Origin: Bondarzewia mesenterica
Lineage: Eukaryota > Basidiomycota > Agaricomycetes > Russulales > Bondarzewiaceae
Length of the DNA: 61,773 nucleotides
Direction: 5' to 3'
Assembly: GCA_004802705.1 (NCBI GenBank)
Contig: SGPL01000115.1
Coordinates: 1 to 61,773 of the forward strand
Shown here: piece by piece, positions 33,822 to 46,999 of the stretch
Layout: every line of letters begins with the position of its first letter
How positions within the stretch are numbered: the first letter of the stretch is position 1
Made by a program: the position numbers and the translations under genes
Notes under the pieces: model-generated
The model's input: the letters and a program-made list of their open reading frames with translations, nothing else
Told to the model about the DNA's origin: nothing
Database searches by the model: none

Positions 33822-34689
33822 ATGGAGTATATTGTTGAGTTTCGAGTTGACCTTTGGCTCATGTTCATCAGTTCGTGGGTCTCGCTCTGCATCTCCGTAC
33901 GTCCTTCTTCCTTCGTCTTGAGTTTCTCGATGCTGACACTGCACTTTTCAAGTTCACGGTTTTCTTGATGTATGGTTGCTATCTGAAGCAGCGCGGTCTT
34001 TTAAAAAAAACGTACCCCATCCATCAAGTCTAACAGCGAGAGCGACAGTGTAACTGCATGCTCAGATTCAGACTCAACGTCTATACCCCCCTCTGACGAA
34101 GACTCCATCCCTGTCTCCGAAACCGACTCATGCGAGACACTCGTCAACTCTGATACCCCTGATAAGAATGTCACGCTTAAACCTTCGCGCCCTTGGAACA
34201 AACGGTTTAAAACGTTTGCACAGTTGGCGACGAATGCAAAGAATAGTGGAAAAGAGAACGGCGTTTCGCGCAGGATCGCGGTAATGCGTCCCATCACATT
34301 AGCCAAAGTTCGCCAATTCACTCGTTCTTTCGCTGCCCTGCCGTCGAGCGCGCGTATCACTGGTAGGTTTCACTCAGCGGTTTAGACACTTGACGCGTTA
34401 CTGACTTGCTCCATTTTTGCTTTTACCAGGCTTCAAACCAAAATTGCCACCCATCATAGAGAGCGTGCGCCGCCCGTCATTCTGCAGGTTCCCGACGCGC
34501 AAGCGGCCTCAGACTCAGAAGCGCGGCCTGCCGTCATTTATACGGTTGTCGAACATCCCGTTAGACTGGTGCGACACGACGAATGTCGCCCTGCGCAAGA
34601 ACGTCTCATTCTGTGTGGGTGCGGACGAGGATCCGTGCGCGCAGATGGTGGCCGGTGGTATCCGTCGTCGTCACGCTCTCCCCTTGTGA
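33822..34689 (+). CDS. Small membrane-anchored Ser/Arg-rich protein, unknown; one frame break
   Basis: Exons 33822-33896, 33953-34362 and 34430-34689. All phases agree if one A is dropped from the A8 run at 34008-34015, giving 247 residues. The N-terminus is strongly hydrophobic (LWLMFISSWVSLCIS then FTVFLMYGCYLK), a signal anchor or two-pass hairpin. A Ser/Asp/Glu-rich acidic stretch follows (SNSESDSVTACSDSDSTS), then a basic Arg/Lys/Pro-rich C-terminal half that includes the segments RRPSFCRFPTRKRPQTQKRG and FIRLSNIPLDWCDTTNVA. No family recognised. Without the A8 correction the protein stops after 39 residues. Confidence 0.55.
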
Positions 34690-35359
34690 AAATCCCGTTC
34701 AGCATATGGACTGCAGGCATGTTACTATAGTTTATAGTTGGCATTGGCTTTTGAACGGAAAAGACTGCTCGAGGCAGCTCGTTCATTGTATATTACTGTA
34801 CGGATCTGAAAAATGCATAGAAGTTCACAGTTGAAAGGCGCTCTAGACCCAAAATTCTGTGTCATTATTATGTGTTAGCACTGTGATTTGGGGGCGGCAA
34901 TAAGGTGTTCGGGCGAGAATTGCAAAATTGCTGCAAAATGAAAATCGCAAGATATTCTTAGCATAGTATCGCCGCGGTTTCCGAGTGAAAAATGTTGAAC
35001 GTGAAGTATCGAAAATAAACATTAGATGCCGGAAGCAAAATTTGTCTCGCTGTGGAGTGCTCGCCGTCGAGCGAGGAGGAGCGGGACGAGGTCGGAATGG
35101 TTGATGCTGGTCTGAAGAGGCTGCCAGTGCCCCTGCTCGGCGACAAAAGAGAATATTTAGATGATCGTCCTCGGCGACGGGTCACGGCATGTCATTAACG
35201 CGAACCTTCCATAAATGGGAACCTTCTTTCCCAATTCGGCGTATAGGAACCTCGATGAAGTTCGCAATTGGGTGACAGGCCCCTCTTCGCCGTGTCCTGA
35301 TTCTGGACTTCCGAGCCGCCCGTGGCTTTGTCGCATCATGGCGGTTCGATTCGACGGCA
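34690..35359. other. Intergenic stretch upstream of peroxidase
   Basis: 3' flank of the membrane protein and the peroxidase promoter. No coding evidence. Confidence 0.45.
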
Positions 35360-35368
35360 TATATATAA
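35360..35368 (+). promoter_or_regulatory. TATA box of second peroxidase gene
   Basis: TATATATAA, about 80 nt upstream of the start codon. Confidence 0.55.
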
Positions 35369-35447
35369 CTAACCCTCCCTCCACACCACTCTTTTCAAGT
35401 TCGACTCGGATCCGCTCCCTCCCTTTTTCAAGCTCGAATTTTCGATC

Positions 35448-37154
<1,707 letters not shown>

Positions 37155-38063
37155 GAGGCTCCAGTCCCACATCCAGAACTCAATCCCTTCACGGGACTCT
37201 GCCTGTTGGACTGATCGAGACGGATCCAGCCCTCTTTTTTCGCGCACACAGATTAGCTGATTACGCATCTCCACTCCTTTGCCCACACAATTCGTTCCTT
37301 GTAAACTACGTCCTTCTGAAACATCCCGTCTGCCCCTTTTTTGTACTCCCCCCGTCTGGTCGTCTTTTGGTTTTGGTTTCTCCCCTGGGTTCCTTGACCG
37401 TATTTGGTTGTAGTATATGGAAGTGGCACTTACTTACTTGTACGAGTGAGGAGCGCGTACTGTACTGTATGGGCTACACACGCCGGGGTCTCGGGCTTGT
37501 GGGTGAATATATACCGGCGCGCATGCGATACAATGTTTATTGAGAACAATTGTTACGTTGCACATTTATTATCGATATATCTCTGTTATACCCTTCAGTC
37601 ATATTCCTTCTATCGTAGGTGGGGGTCGCTCAGTGCTCGGATATTTTTTGAAGAGGTGTACGGCGCGCGTTGAGTGGTCGGGCGGTCAGATGACTGCTCA
37701 AGAATGCCGCGTGATCGTGCGAGCGCGACTCACGCAGTGGCAGTCACGGTCGGGCCGCCGTCGTGACTCTCAGAGTTTCTCCCCTACACGAACGGTAACC
37801 GGTCTTATCCTCCCCTAAAGTACTGTCTTGCTGCTCGCCGAGGCACACTGAAGCTGAGGACCGCACCAAGCATCGAAACAGGAAACGGACATACTCATAA
37901 TGACCCAAATTTTCTCCCGACGCGATACCCATGCCGGTGCATGGGTATCCTTTGGCGTGTGCATTGCGCTTATGAGGGAAGTGAGGGTGGGTGGGTTGTA
38001 AAGAATCTTTCGACCCCCCACCCCTCTTTTGCTCCTGCTCAGCATTCGACATCATAAAGTGAA
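37155..38063. other. Intergenic stretch
   Basis: T-rich 3' flank of the peroxidase (read-through frames to 37543) and upstream region of the type II membrane protein. Nothing else was recognised. Confidence 0.45.
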
Positions 38064-39607
38064 ATGGTGTTTTTATTCATGGTTCGCGCGTACATCGTCG
38101 GCGCGTTGAAGGCAATGCGTTTCGAGGGTCAGGGTGGGCGGAATGGACAGTGTGCGTAATGCTGACTTGCGGTCTCGTTCGACCGTATCTTTATCTTGCT
38201 GCTGACGAGGGGCGTTAGATGTCCAGGTAGGGGACGAACATACCGTCGAGGGATCTGTATTCAGGGGACTGGCAGACGAGGAGGAAATGGCATTTGATGA
38301 CGAGTCGTTCGGTGGGAGGTTGGACAAGCACGCACGGGGGCTCCGACGAAGGTCAGTCACGATCGAGTGTTCGTGTTTTTAGATTCCTCGCGTGCCCGTA
38401 TTGATACAGTATATGCGTGCATCCATTGAATATAGCTGGAACCTCGTCTGGACCACATTTGTGATCACCGCATATATCGTCTTGGCATGGAAAGCATACA
38501 CCCTGATCGAGTGGTCCGAAACTGTACGCATCCATCCCCTAAGTATTTACTTTTGATCCTGACACAATCCTGACCTGCGACACTGTCCGGCAGACTGACT
38601 TGCATTCCAGCGCACTGCAAGACATGCCGATCTACGGCGCGTCTCTGCAATACGACTGCGCAGCCGCGCCTCACTTATGCCACAACACGACGACGAGCGC
38701 AACGTTCCACGTGCCAATCGGCACCTCTCACGCGGACCATCTATTCGACCTGCGCGGTGGGGCCGTTGGCACGCTCACCATCGCACACGCCTCGAGTGAT
38801 TCGTCGTCATCGTCATCGGATATAGAAGTAGAGTTGACCCTCCGCTCTGACAACGCAACGCTCGTGGATCACGTCGTCGTGTACGCTCCGCAGGCGGATG
38901 CTGACGGACGGGTGCCGAACAGCCATTTTGTGCTGCTGACACCGAATAGAGCGTACCTCGGCACCTCATACATGCGCTTCGATGCCGTTCTGCGCGTGCC
39001 CGCCCGCCTGCGTCATCTGCATGTCCTCGCGCACACGGTGACGCAGGTCAGGTTCGCACCGGGGATAATTGGGGAGGAGTTGGAGAGCGTGGATGTGACG
39101 CTGTTGGCGGAGGACGATCGTGGGATGGTGGTGTTGCATGAGGGCGTGCGCGCACGACGCATCGGTGTCGAGGCGCATGGAGGGTGGGTCGTTGGAGAGC
39201 TCGCGATCGCTGAGCGTGCGTCTGTGGAAACGCGTGGGGACGCTGTCATGACGCTGCGCGTGCGGCCGCGGGCTGCGGATGCTGGTTTGTCGTTCGGGTC
39301 TGCGGAACTGCGCACGGTGTCGGGATCTGGAGCTGCGGAGATCGTGTATGTGCGTGCGGCGGGTGGGGAGAGCGCGCGAAGGATTGAGAGTTGGCATTAT
39401 TCGGCGGAGAGGGGAAGGGTGTGGTTGGATTATCGTGGAGCGAGGGTGGAGGGGAGGGTCAGTGTGGATGCGCGCGCGGTGGATGCAGACCGGGTGAATG
39501 GTGATATCGTGGGGGGCACAGGGACGGATTTGTTAGTCGGAGATTGGGGTGGACAGGACCAGGTCGTGGTCAAGGCGCCGGCGGGCTGGGTTGGGATGTA
39601 TTTCTGA
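38064..39607 (+). CDS. Type II membrane protein with beta-rich ectodomain, unknown function
   Basis: Exons 38064-38151, 38219-38351, 38436-38523 and 38594-39607; all junction phases agree, giving about 440 residues. The N-terminal ~70 residues are soluble and acidic, ending in a basic cluster (RLDKHARGLRRS). One transmembrane helix follows (NLVWTTFVITAYIVLAW), encoded almost entirely by the 88-nt exon 3. After it comes a ~340-residue domain with alternating hydrophobic/polar residues (VDHVVVYAPQ, LESVDVTLLAEDD, AEIVYVRAAGG) suggesting a beta-helix or beta-sandwich outside the cell. Single NTT sequon near the membrane. No enzyme motif recognised. The start is the least certain part; the first exon has good donor phase but an unusual hydrophobic N-terminus (MVFLFMVRAYIVG). 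Confidence 0.6.
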
Positions 39608-40059
39608 TAGTACATAATTTTGACATTGTGGCGACGAGATCCGGTGTGGTACTGAACATATTTGCTCGCGCGTTTACTGGCAATGCCAGACCGGGCTCAG
39701 GCGCAGGGCTTCTCGTTGGGAGATCTTGGGTTCATTTTGTAAATCCGCGAAATTCCCGCGCTACTCCGCTAGTATCCCAAGTAAGAATAGTCAGTCTTTC
39801 CCCCTAGCAAACCCACTCCATTCGCTATCCTACAAGAAGTACATCATCACGACGGTATACATATGTCGAGCACGTTCCAAGAAACCAAACTACCAAACCC
39901 AAACCAAAATAGACAAAGCAAAAAGTCACTTCGAAACCCAAGTCATTCCACGAACCCAAAATTGTCGAACCTAATTGAACCACTATGGAGCGACATCGAC
40001 ATCAACTTTGAGTCTTCCCAAAAGAAACCTTCAATACCACGTACCGCATATCATACAAG
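39608..40059. other. Intergenic stretch between convergent genes
   Basis: AC-rich DNA with frames lacking any recognised motif; probably the 3' UTRs of both neighbours. Confidence 0.45.
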
Positions 40060-41544
40060 TTAGAGGAAACAATCGTGGAATTCGTTGTGGCCGCTCTGGA
40101 TCAGGATGCCATCATTGAGCCGGACGAGGAGCGCACCCGGGTTACGAGAAAGTTCTTCCACGTCGAATCCGCGCCTGCGTGCAACATACGCAGACAAACC
40201 GGTCAGTCAGATAGGGTCACGGTATACGTCTATCGCGTATACAGAGGCCCAAACGCTTGCTTGCTTACTTTTCTAGCATCCCCCGCACGGCAGGTTTGAG
40301 CTTTGGTATCTTGTTTATGCTGTGCGTGCCTTGGCCTGTCGGTTCCAAATAATGCATGATACAGTGAGTATAAACGGCCCGCCTCATCGCTGATTTCAAG
40401 GGACACACGCACCGACGATGAACTTGATCGTACCGTCGCCTCGTGCCTGTGCTTCTTCAAGACTCTTCTCAGCGTACTGGAGGGCTTGTTTCACGGTCAG
40501 CCCGTGCAGATCGACGTCGTTCGGTCGCCTGCCCTATCGACAGGACAAAAGAAAGAAAATGGTGCGACTTGAGCATCCGCAACACCGACAAACGACCTGA
40601 ATAGGAAGATGAATACATATGTACACACCTTGTTCTTCTCTGAATCACGAAGATGGCCAGAATCCCCACCACGCGACGAGTATATTGTATGCAGCGTACA
40701 GTATAGGACGGGGTTAATGAGTGTCGTTCAGATGACCCTCGAGCACATACGCACCCCGGAATGTCACCTCGGCCTGAGCCGCACGCTCGCGCTCGCGATC
40801 GGTATTCCGGCGCTTCTTGGCTGCGGCCTTCTTGATACGCTTCAAGTTCTTGGGCGCGGAACGCAAAGGCAAAGTGACGTAAGGCGAACTAGAAGCGGGA
40901 GCTGGAATTGAATTCGGCCTCAAGTTAGACGAGGCGGTGCCATGCTCTTTCGTCGTTGTCGTTGTCGTCAGGCTGGACAGATGCTCATGCACATGTCTGT
41001 CGGCAGCTCTCGCGGTCTGTGCATGTGTCCGAAGCCTGGCATATGGATCATAGTCGTAAGGCGAACCAGAAGCGGGAGCTGAAATTGAATTCGGCCTCAA
41101 GTGGGACGCGGCGGTGCCATGCTCTTTCGTCGTTGTCGTTGTCGTCAGGCTGGACAGATGCTCATGTCTTTCGGCAGCTTTCGCGGTCTGTGCATGTGTC
41201 CGAAGCGCGGCATACGGATCGTAGTCGAGATTCGGATACGGGGCGTAAGTCGGAGCTTGCGTTCGGACGCGTTGGGCGGCGTCCGACGTGTTCGACGTGC
41301 TCCCATACGACGTGTAAGTCTGAGTCTGAGGACGGTAGTTGTTCGACGGTGGTGGTGGGGAAGCATACGTTCTGGAGCCATAGTTACTGCTCGAAGATGT
41401 GTAGGTCGTCGAGCTGCGAGGTGGCGGAGGGGGAGGCGGGCGCGGATATGAGTTCTCTCCCTCATCGTCGTTGCCGTCACATTTAATGCGGAATGCAAAG
41501 TAGATTGCCGCAGTTGCGACGACGGCCAAAGTGAAGATGCCCAT
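40060..41544 (-). CDS. Smr-domain protein A (membrane-anchored, with internal repeat)
   Basis: Exons (minus): 41544-40755, microexon 40639-40629 (11 nt), 40533-40413, 40335-40269, 40174-40060; they sum to 367 residues in frame. An N-terminal anchor (FTLAVVATAAIYFAFRIK) is followed by a Pro/Ser/Tyr-rich linker and two copies of a ~55-residue unit starting DYDPYA-LRTHAQTA. Each unit resembles the first helix of the DUF1771 region that usually precedes Smr. The C-terminal Smr domain has DVDLHGLTVKQAL, FIVGQGTHS (usual GKGLHS) and LKPAVRGMLEK. Smr domains bind or cleave nucleic acids (MutS2-type endonuclease), but the variant glycine-rich loop makes catalysis doubtful. Unlike copies B and C, the first intron is absent. 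First of three paralogues in this cluster. Confidence 0.85.
40890..41233 (-). repeat. Internal ~170-bp tandem repeat in Smr gene A
   Basis: Two adjacent, in-frame copies (about 40890-41062 and 41063-41233) encode the duplicated DYDPYA...LRPNSI unit. They differ by substitutions and a 6-nt (two-codon) indel (RHEH versus RHVHEH). Confidence 0.75.
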
Positions 41545-41648
41545 GGCCGAGTGGGTAGGAGGGGGGGTGGCTCAACAGTCCTAGTCACCTGCCAGGAGGA
41601 CAGGGGACGGTCAAGGATGGACGGGTGAGGCTGATGTAGATGGTTTAA

Positions 41649-41656
41649 TTTATATA
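41649..41656 (-). promoter_or_regulatory. TATA box of Smr gene A
   Basis: TATATAAA on the minus strand, 105 nt upstream of the ATG. It lies in a ~250-bp upstream region shared with gene B. Confidence 0.6.
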
Positions 41657-41999
41657 GGGCTCGAGATGCGCGTTAACGTTAACCAGAACGTAGGTCCATT
41701 CATAGCATCTGTCGTCCATCCACGGCACCAGAAGCACCATCATAGAATACGAATAGACCAGATTTAGGTTCCCGGCGCTTGTCCACGGTATGCCCGCGCA
41801 CGGCCGCAAAACTTGGTGAAGGGTGCCGGTGAAGCATGGATGGTGCCTCCTTCAATCAACGATGCTCAGCGCAAGGAATGTTAACGAACCCGAGACATAA
41901 AAGAAAAGAGAAAAGGGAAAAAAGAAAAGGCGCGCGTGATAGCCTGCAAAAACCAGTGCACACAGCCGCAGATATCCGCGTTGTTAAACATCGTGTCCA

Positions 42000-43600
42000 A
42001 TGATGTCCAGGATCATCCACATGACTGAAAAGCAGGACGCCCTCCCATTTCGCCTGAGGCGAAGCGAAAGCGAAGGTCCACAGCTCATCGCCCCTGGAAT
42101 TTACATAATTCCCACATACGTGCCTGCTTATCGAGGACTGCATCACGCNTACCGCGTGGAAGAATCAATAGCCCTTCAGGANCTTGAGNAGGGCGCANCC
42201 CATACCGGCGGAATGAAAGGTAGAGGCCGGTCAGNTCATCACCAANAAAGGTCTCGATTGACCTTTGATGAGTTCCGGAAGAAGGCAATGCAAAAGACAC
42301 GGGCACATCNCCAANGATAGGCGCAAAACACGAGCGTAANAGAAGAAGAAAAGAATGAATGAATGAAANNGNANAAGAAAATAAGGAAAAACTGTACACG
42401 TCGAGAGCAAGGTATAAATTCGATCTGCAGGTATAAATACAAAACAAAACAAGGGACGNGCAACAAGAAAGAGCGCACTGAGGGCAGANTGAATCTCCCA
42501 TAACTTCACAATCCGATCGAACAACGACATGGACAATCCGCAGCGCGAGATCCCGCTCGTCCATGTCACAGGCATTCAAGCATCCGGAACGCGCTGAGCG
42601 ATCCCGCAGATCCGCATTTCACTTACATGATCACGCACTCCTCCTCCTCACCCAGCCGCCTCGTAATGTCTTCCGCTCCTAGCTCCGCGCCAAGCTCGCG
42701 CTCGTTGGGCGCCCCGACGCTGGGCAGCTCGACGATGAGCACGCCACCATTGTTTGGGTCGAGAGTGGCTGTAAGACTGTATCTAAAGCGCAGACGACGC
42801 GTGGATCAGCGGCCGATGATCACAGAAGCGAGGCGAGGCCTCGGAGAAAAAATAAGAGAAACTCACTCGGGCATGAGACCTTCGATCGCAGGCCTCAGTT
42901 TCGGAGTGCCGTTGGTCGAGTGAAGGCCCTTTCCTGAAAATGACAAGAAAGAGACAAGATGCACCCGATCAAACTGTGTTCACTCAAGAAAAGGCAGCGA
43001 GAAGGACGCGCACCGACTATGAGGCGGATCACCGCGTCACCGCGTTGCCGCGCCTCTTGGATGCTCTGGTCCGTGTAGAAAATGGCCTCTTTCACGTAAA
43101 GCCCGTGCAAGTCAATCTCTCCCGGTTCGCTATCCTGATGTACCAAACCCACACATTGAATTGGACGATACACGAGTGAAAACAAAGGCTCAGACGTACC
43201 AAATTATTCTCTGTTCTCCACAAACAAACACATCATCACATCAGCAGCCGCACACTCGACGGTACATGCAGACAGAGAGGGCGGTGGAAGAGACCGTACC
43301 ACGGAATATCCACTCGCCAGCCTCCTTATTGAGGCGCTGGTTCTCCTTCTGCTTCTCCTTTCCCAAATTTGACAGCTCCTTGGCCCGCGCACCACTCCCA
43401 TCCGCATAGGCCTGGTGACTCTCCTTAAATGCCTGTGCCATCGCGTCGCCCGCTTCGTTCGCCCGTGCGCGCAGTCCCGTATAATGAGGATTCTGCCGAT
43501 TGATCTGGTTCTGGTCCTGCGGTGCGCCTCAGCATCAATTTCGCGCTAGGAGGAGGGTGGGAAGGGAATGCGGGAAACGTACGGTGCGGGAAGGCGAGGT
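42000..43600. repeat. Segmental duplication copy 1 (Smr gene B plus 3' flank)
   Basis: High similarity to about 50460-52150, covering exons 2-6 of the Smr gene, their introns and about 600 bp of 3' flank. The flank includes a conserved double AGGTATAAA motif. This copy carries many Ns at 42148-42490. Confidence 0.8.
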
Positions 43601-43882
43601 GAGAGGTAGGGAGGCGGGGTGGGATGGAGAGACTTGACTGGACGCTTGTCCTTGTCCTTGTCCCTCACTCTGCTTCTGCGGTTTATGATACGGATTGGGC
43701 TCTGCCGGCCTCTGAAACTGAGGTTGATACGGCTGCTGCTGCTGCTGTTGAGGGGGATACGGCGGAGGGGGAGGCGAACGCCGATATGAGTCCACTCCCT
43801 CATCGTCGTTGTCGTCGCCTTTATTGCGGAATATAAAGTAGATTGCCGCAGCTGCGACGACGGTCCAAGTGAGCATGCCCAT
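42623..43882 (-). CDS. Smr-domain protein B (membrane-anchored DUF1771-Smr)
   Basis: Exons (minus): 43882-43583, 43516-43300, 11-nt microexon 43210-43200, 43134-43014, 42933-42867, 42782-42623; 291 residues with every phase consistent. It starts with an anchor like that of gene A (LTWTVVAAAAIYFIFRNK), then a Pro/Gln linker. A complete DUF1771 helix pair follows (HYTGLRARANEAGDAMAQAF, KELSNLGKEKQKE). Smr comes next (EIDLHGLYVKEAIFYTD, IVGKGLHS, LRPAIEGLMPE), and the C-terminus is acidic (EEEECVIM). Residues of the canonical Smr loop are kept, so this copy may bind or cut RNA/DNA at a membrane surface. The promoter and first exon resemble gene A; exons 2-6 and 3' flank resemble gene C. Confidence 0.9.
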
Positions 43883-43991
43883 GGCTGAGTGGGTAGGAAG
43901 GGGGGGTGGCTCAACAGTCCTAGTCACCTGCCAGGAGGACAAGGGACGGTCGATGATCGATGATAGACGGGTGAGGCTGTAGATGGTCTAA

Positions 43992-43999
43992 TTTATATA
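43992..43999 (-). promoter_or_regulatory. TATA box of Smr gene B
   Basis: TATATAAA, 110 nt upstream of the ATG, in the block shared with the promoter of gene A. Confidence 0.6.
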
Positions 44000-44319
44000 G
44001 GGCTCGATATACGCGTCAACGTAAACCGGAACGTAGGTCCATTCGTATGAGTACGATTCATAGCATCTGTCGTCCATGTCCACGACACCAGAAGCGCCGT
44101 CGTAGAATACGAACAGAACAGACCAGATTTGGTTCCCGCGCACAACCAGGCATAATCGCAGAACTTGATGAAAGGTGAAGCTCCCAGTGAAAACGGCGTC
44201 GATTCCGGGCGATGGTCGTAGAAAAGACTTAGAAAAGACTTGATCATGTATTTTCGATTGGCAGCGAACGTAGTCGAATTGAAGCCGTGAGAAGCATCTG
44301 AGTTCGGTTTTCAAAGGAC

Positions 44320-45626
44320 CAAATTGTGCTGTTCACTACACTTCCTTCAAGTTGAAGCTGAAGGCTGCGGCTTCTCGCCTTCGTCAGTCACACTCAACCA
44401 AGTTTGTCTGACCGTCCTAGCGAAACAACTAATAAAATTATATACCGAGCTTTGGCCTTCTGTTTTACTTGTAAATTCTAACTTGGACGCGACTTGGCGC
44501 CGCGTCCTCGTGGTCCTTCTCCCACCATCCCATGATCTCTCCCTCTCTTACCCTTACCTGCCCGTTGCCATGCATAACACATTCGTCGCGCATGCTCCCT
44601 TGGCCATACTGTCTCATGTTCCTCACTGAGCCTGAAGCACTGATTGCCTAATCTACTTTAGGTGTTCTTGGGTAGTACTTGCCAGGCTTCGTGTTGTCGG
44701 GGGTACATCCACTGTGTCCACATTTGGTTTGGCTTGTTCGTTACCGCCTCAACTTTGTTCCCCTGATTCCCTGATTGCGATAATATTAATCAGTGTGCTC
44801 GCGAGCTTCCTGTTAGTCGCGGATGCCGCACCAACCATGCATGTTCGTTCTTCAGTCACTTTAAGTTTAACGCCGAGGAATTGAATTTGCAGAGGCTCAA
44901 CACGATGTATATCATTCTGAGACCACACCGGAGACTGATATGTTGCCTTGTATGTCGTACGTATGGTGTAGACAGAGTATATACCATCAATGTCATTTAA
45001 TCAGGAATATGGCAGAGTCTAGAGTGACCAATCAGAAATCACCGGTCATCGCCGAGACGAAGCGGTAAGAACGAGTAAGAACGATTGTCTTCCATGTGTG
45101 AGGTCTGCAAAGTCAGAGACTAACGAAGCGGACGACTTCCGAGTCCTGCAACCAGGCTGTTCCTCCGTCGATTGTGCGATCTTCAAAAGTTCAATCGATA
45201 CCATCGAGCTTCGTTGTTTTTCAAGGGTCTTGCACTCCATCTCATCTTCTGGCTGTATTCCGTCCGTCACTACAGCAAGATCAATCAAGAGCAATGGGCG
45301 CGATCAGCTCGAGATATACAAGAGCTGCGTGATCAGCGATCAGACAAGGTAAGATCTATTCTGTATACATTGATTGAATGCTGAATTAAAAGAAAAGAAA
45401 CCCGTACACAGTGTATGTTTGTAAGTCCAGCTGCGTGCAATTCTTCTCGGAGACGGGGGTGCCGGGGAAGGTAGAGCGAAAGGTAGGTTTTCGTCTGTCT
45501 AGTTCGGAGCCATATGCAGCTCCATGCAGTGGTTCCCAATCCAACCTCATCACAAGGTGTCGTATATTTCTGGTTTGCCGTCTCATCAACCGCTCTCCCA
45601 CGCCTTCCCTCTAATTTTCGGTCACC
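44320..45626. other. Unassigned region
   Basis: Short open frames on both strands, none convincing. The stretch near 44714 (TGTCCACATTTGGTTTGGCT) resembles 49074-49094, so weak duplication extends between the Smr and zinc-finger genes. Confidence 0.35.
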
Positions 45627-46643
45627 TCACGCTTCACGGCGCCTGTGCTCACTTGCGAATGCGTATGGCGTGTGCTGCTTCGCGATGTGTACCTTGAGCA
45701 CCTCAAGCGTGACGGTGGTCTTGCAACCTTCATAGCACTTGTATGATGGTCAGGCATGCGCTTTTGTATATCTGTGATGCCTCACCAGACCGGCCTACCA
45801 AAGTACAGGGGTTCACCCTTCTTCCTGCATGCTTGGTGGAAGCATGCCCAGGAACTGGGGGTGTTCGCTCCGCGATGCCTGCGCTCCTTCGTCGCGCTCT
45901 TCGTTGCCAATCCCCGTGATGCAGGGATGTCCTGGGATGCTATAGCCGGTCGTGCGGTGCTATGTCCTCCCGCCGACAATTGAAAAACTTCGGAGGATGG
46001 CGCATATTCAACGAGGGTTCCCTCGTCCTTGTGGGTCTCTGATTTTTTAATGTTGTGTGGGAGGACTTGGGCCTCCTGTTGGTGGGCTTGGATCCCCGGC
46101 AGATGCTTCGTCTTGTCATGCCTATATCTGATGCCTGAGCGAATTATATCGCCCTGTGTTGCTGTCGCATCCAGCACCAGATGTTTGTCCTGTAATGAAG
46201 GAGCGAGAGACGGAGGGCCGATGGCGGGCATCGGAATATACGGATAGTGGTGTGCAGCTGCAGGCAAGGTTCCTGCCATGTCCCGGGACAGCTCGCCCAC
46301 CATGGGGTCATGAATGGGCCCGCCATCTATACAGACATGTTATTCAGTCGTGACTAGTGAAGAATCGTATGGATACGTACTGTATGCAGTCGGGAAAGGA
46401 TAGACGGCATCGAGAGGTTGTTGCCAAGGATCAGCATGGTGCATCATAGGGATATGGTACCCTTCAATGACCGTCTTGATGATTAGGTGAGTCGCATCGC
46501 GCTGATCCGTGCACAAAATATGATCTCACCGGAGTCGGATCTTCCAGCAGCCCTTCGTAGACCTTGCGGGGGTCAAGGCCGCCAGATGTTTGAGACGAAT
46601 CAGGTACGAGCGGGCCACCGATTAGCGAGATATGCCAGATCAT
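45627..46643 (-). pseudogene. C2H2 zinc-finger gene copy 1, broken
   Basis: Same gene structure as the intact copy to its right: exons 46643-46530, 46474-46381 and from 46326 down, with matching phases. The N-terminal and middle parts align (SSQTSGGLDPRKVYEGLLED, WACFHQACRKKGEPLYFGR). Within the first finger a one-base deletion (about 45796) shifts the frame to a stop. In the other frame the finger remnants GLVRHHRYTKAHA and CYEGCKTTVTLEVLKVHIAK are visible, separated by a TGA. Both fingers are therefore disrupted. The N-terminus is also shorter than in the intact copy. Sequence error alone would not explain two separate lesions. Confidence 0.7.
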
Positions 46644-46999
46644 CGCGCACGATCAGTGGTCAAACAGGTGAGTGATCTATTTCGAATCTATACAGTACAT
46701 CAGTTGATTTCTGGGGTGAAAGGGAAAGGAGCGAGACAGTTCGTGAATCGTTGGGAGGAAGATGCTGGTATGCGCAAGAGTTCAGATGATATCAGTGGGC
46801 AAACCAAGTAACAGCGGCGGCAGCGAGGAAGGGATCAAAAAAAATGGAAGAAAAGGCGATGAATGAAGGTGAGTCCTCCCCCTCAGTGCTGACCTATCAC
46901 TATGTTCCTGATACACCATGTGCACATATCTCAACAGGCGACCCTCTCGATCTTCATCCCTTTAATCCTCGACCGTCTCATGCTTCGCATCGCCTGTCG

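Noticed and set aside
40890..41233. Repeat pair considered as a CRISPR or satellite array
   Set aside because: Only two in-frame coding units; eukaryotic gene context.
40956..41486. 176-codon plus-strand ORF with repeats
   Set aside because: Antisense of the tandem repeat in Smr gene A.
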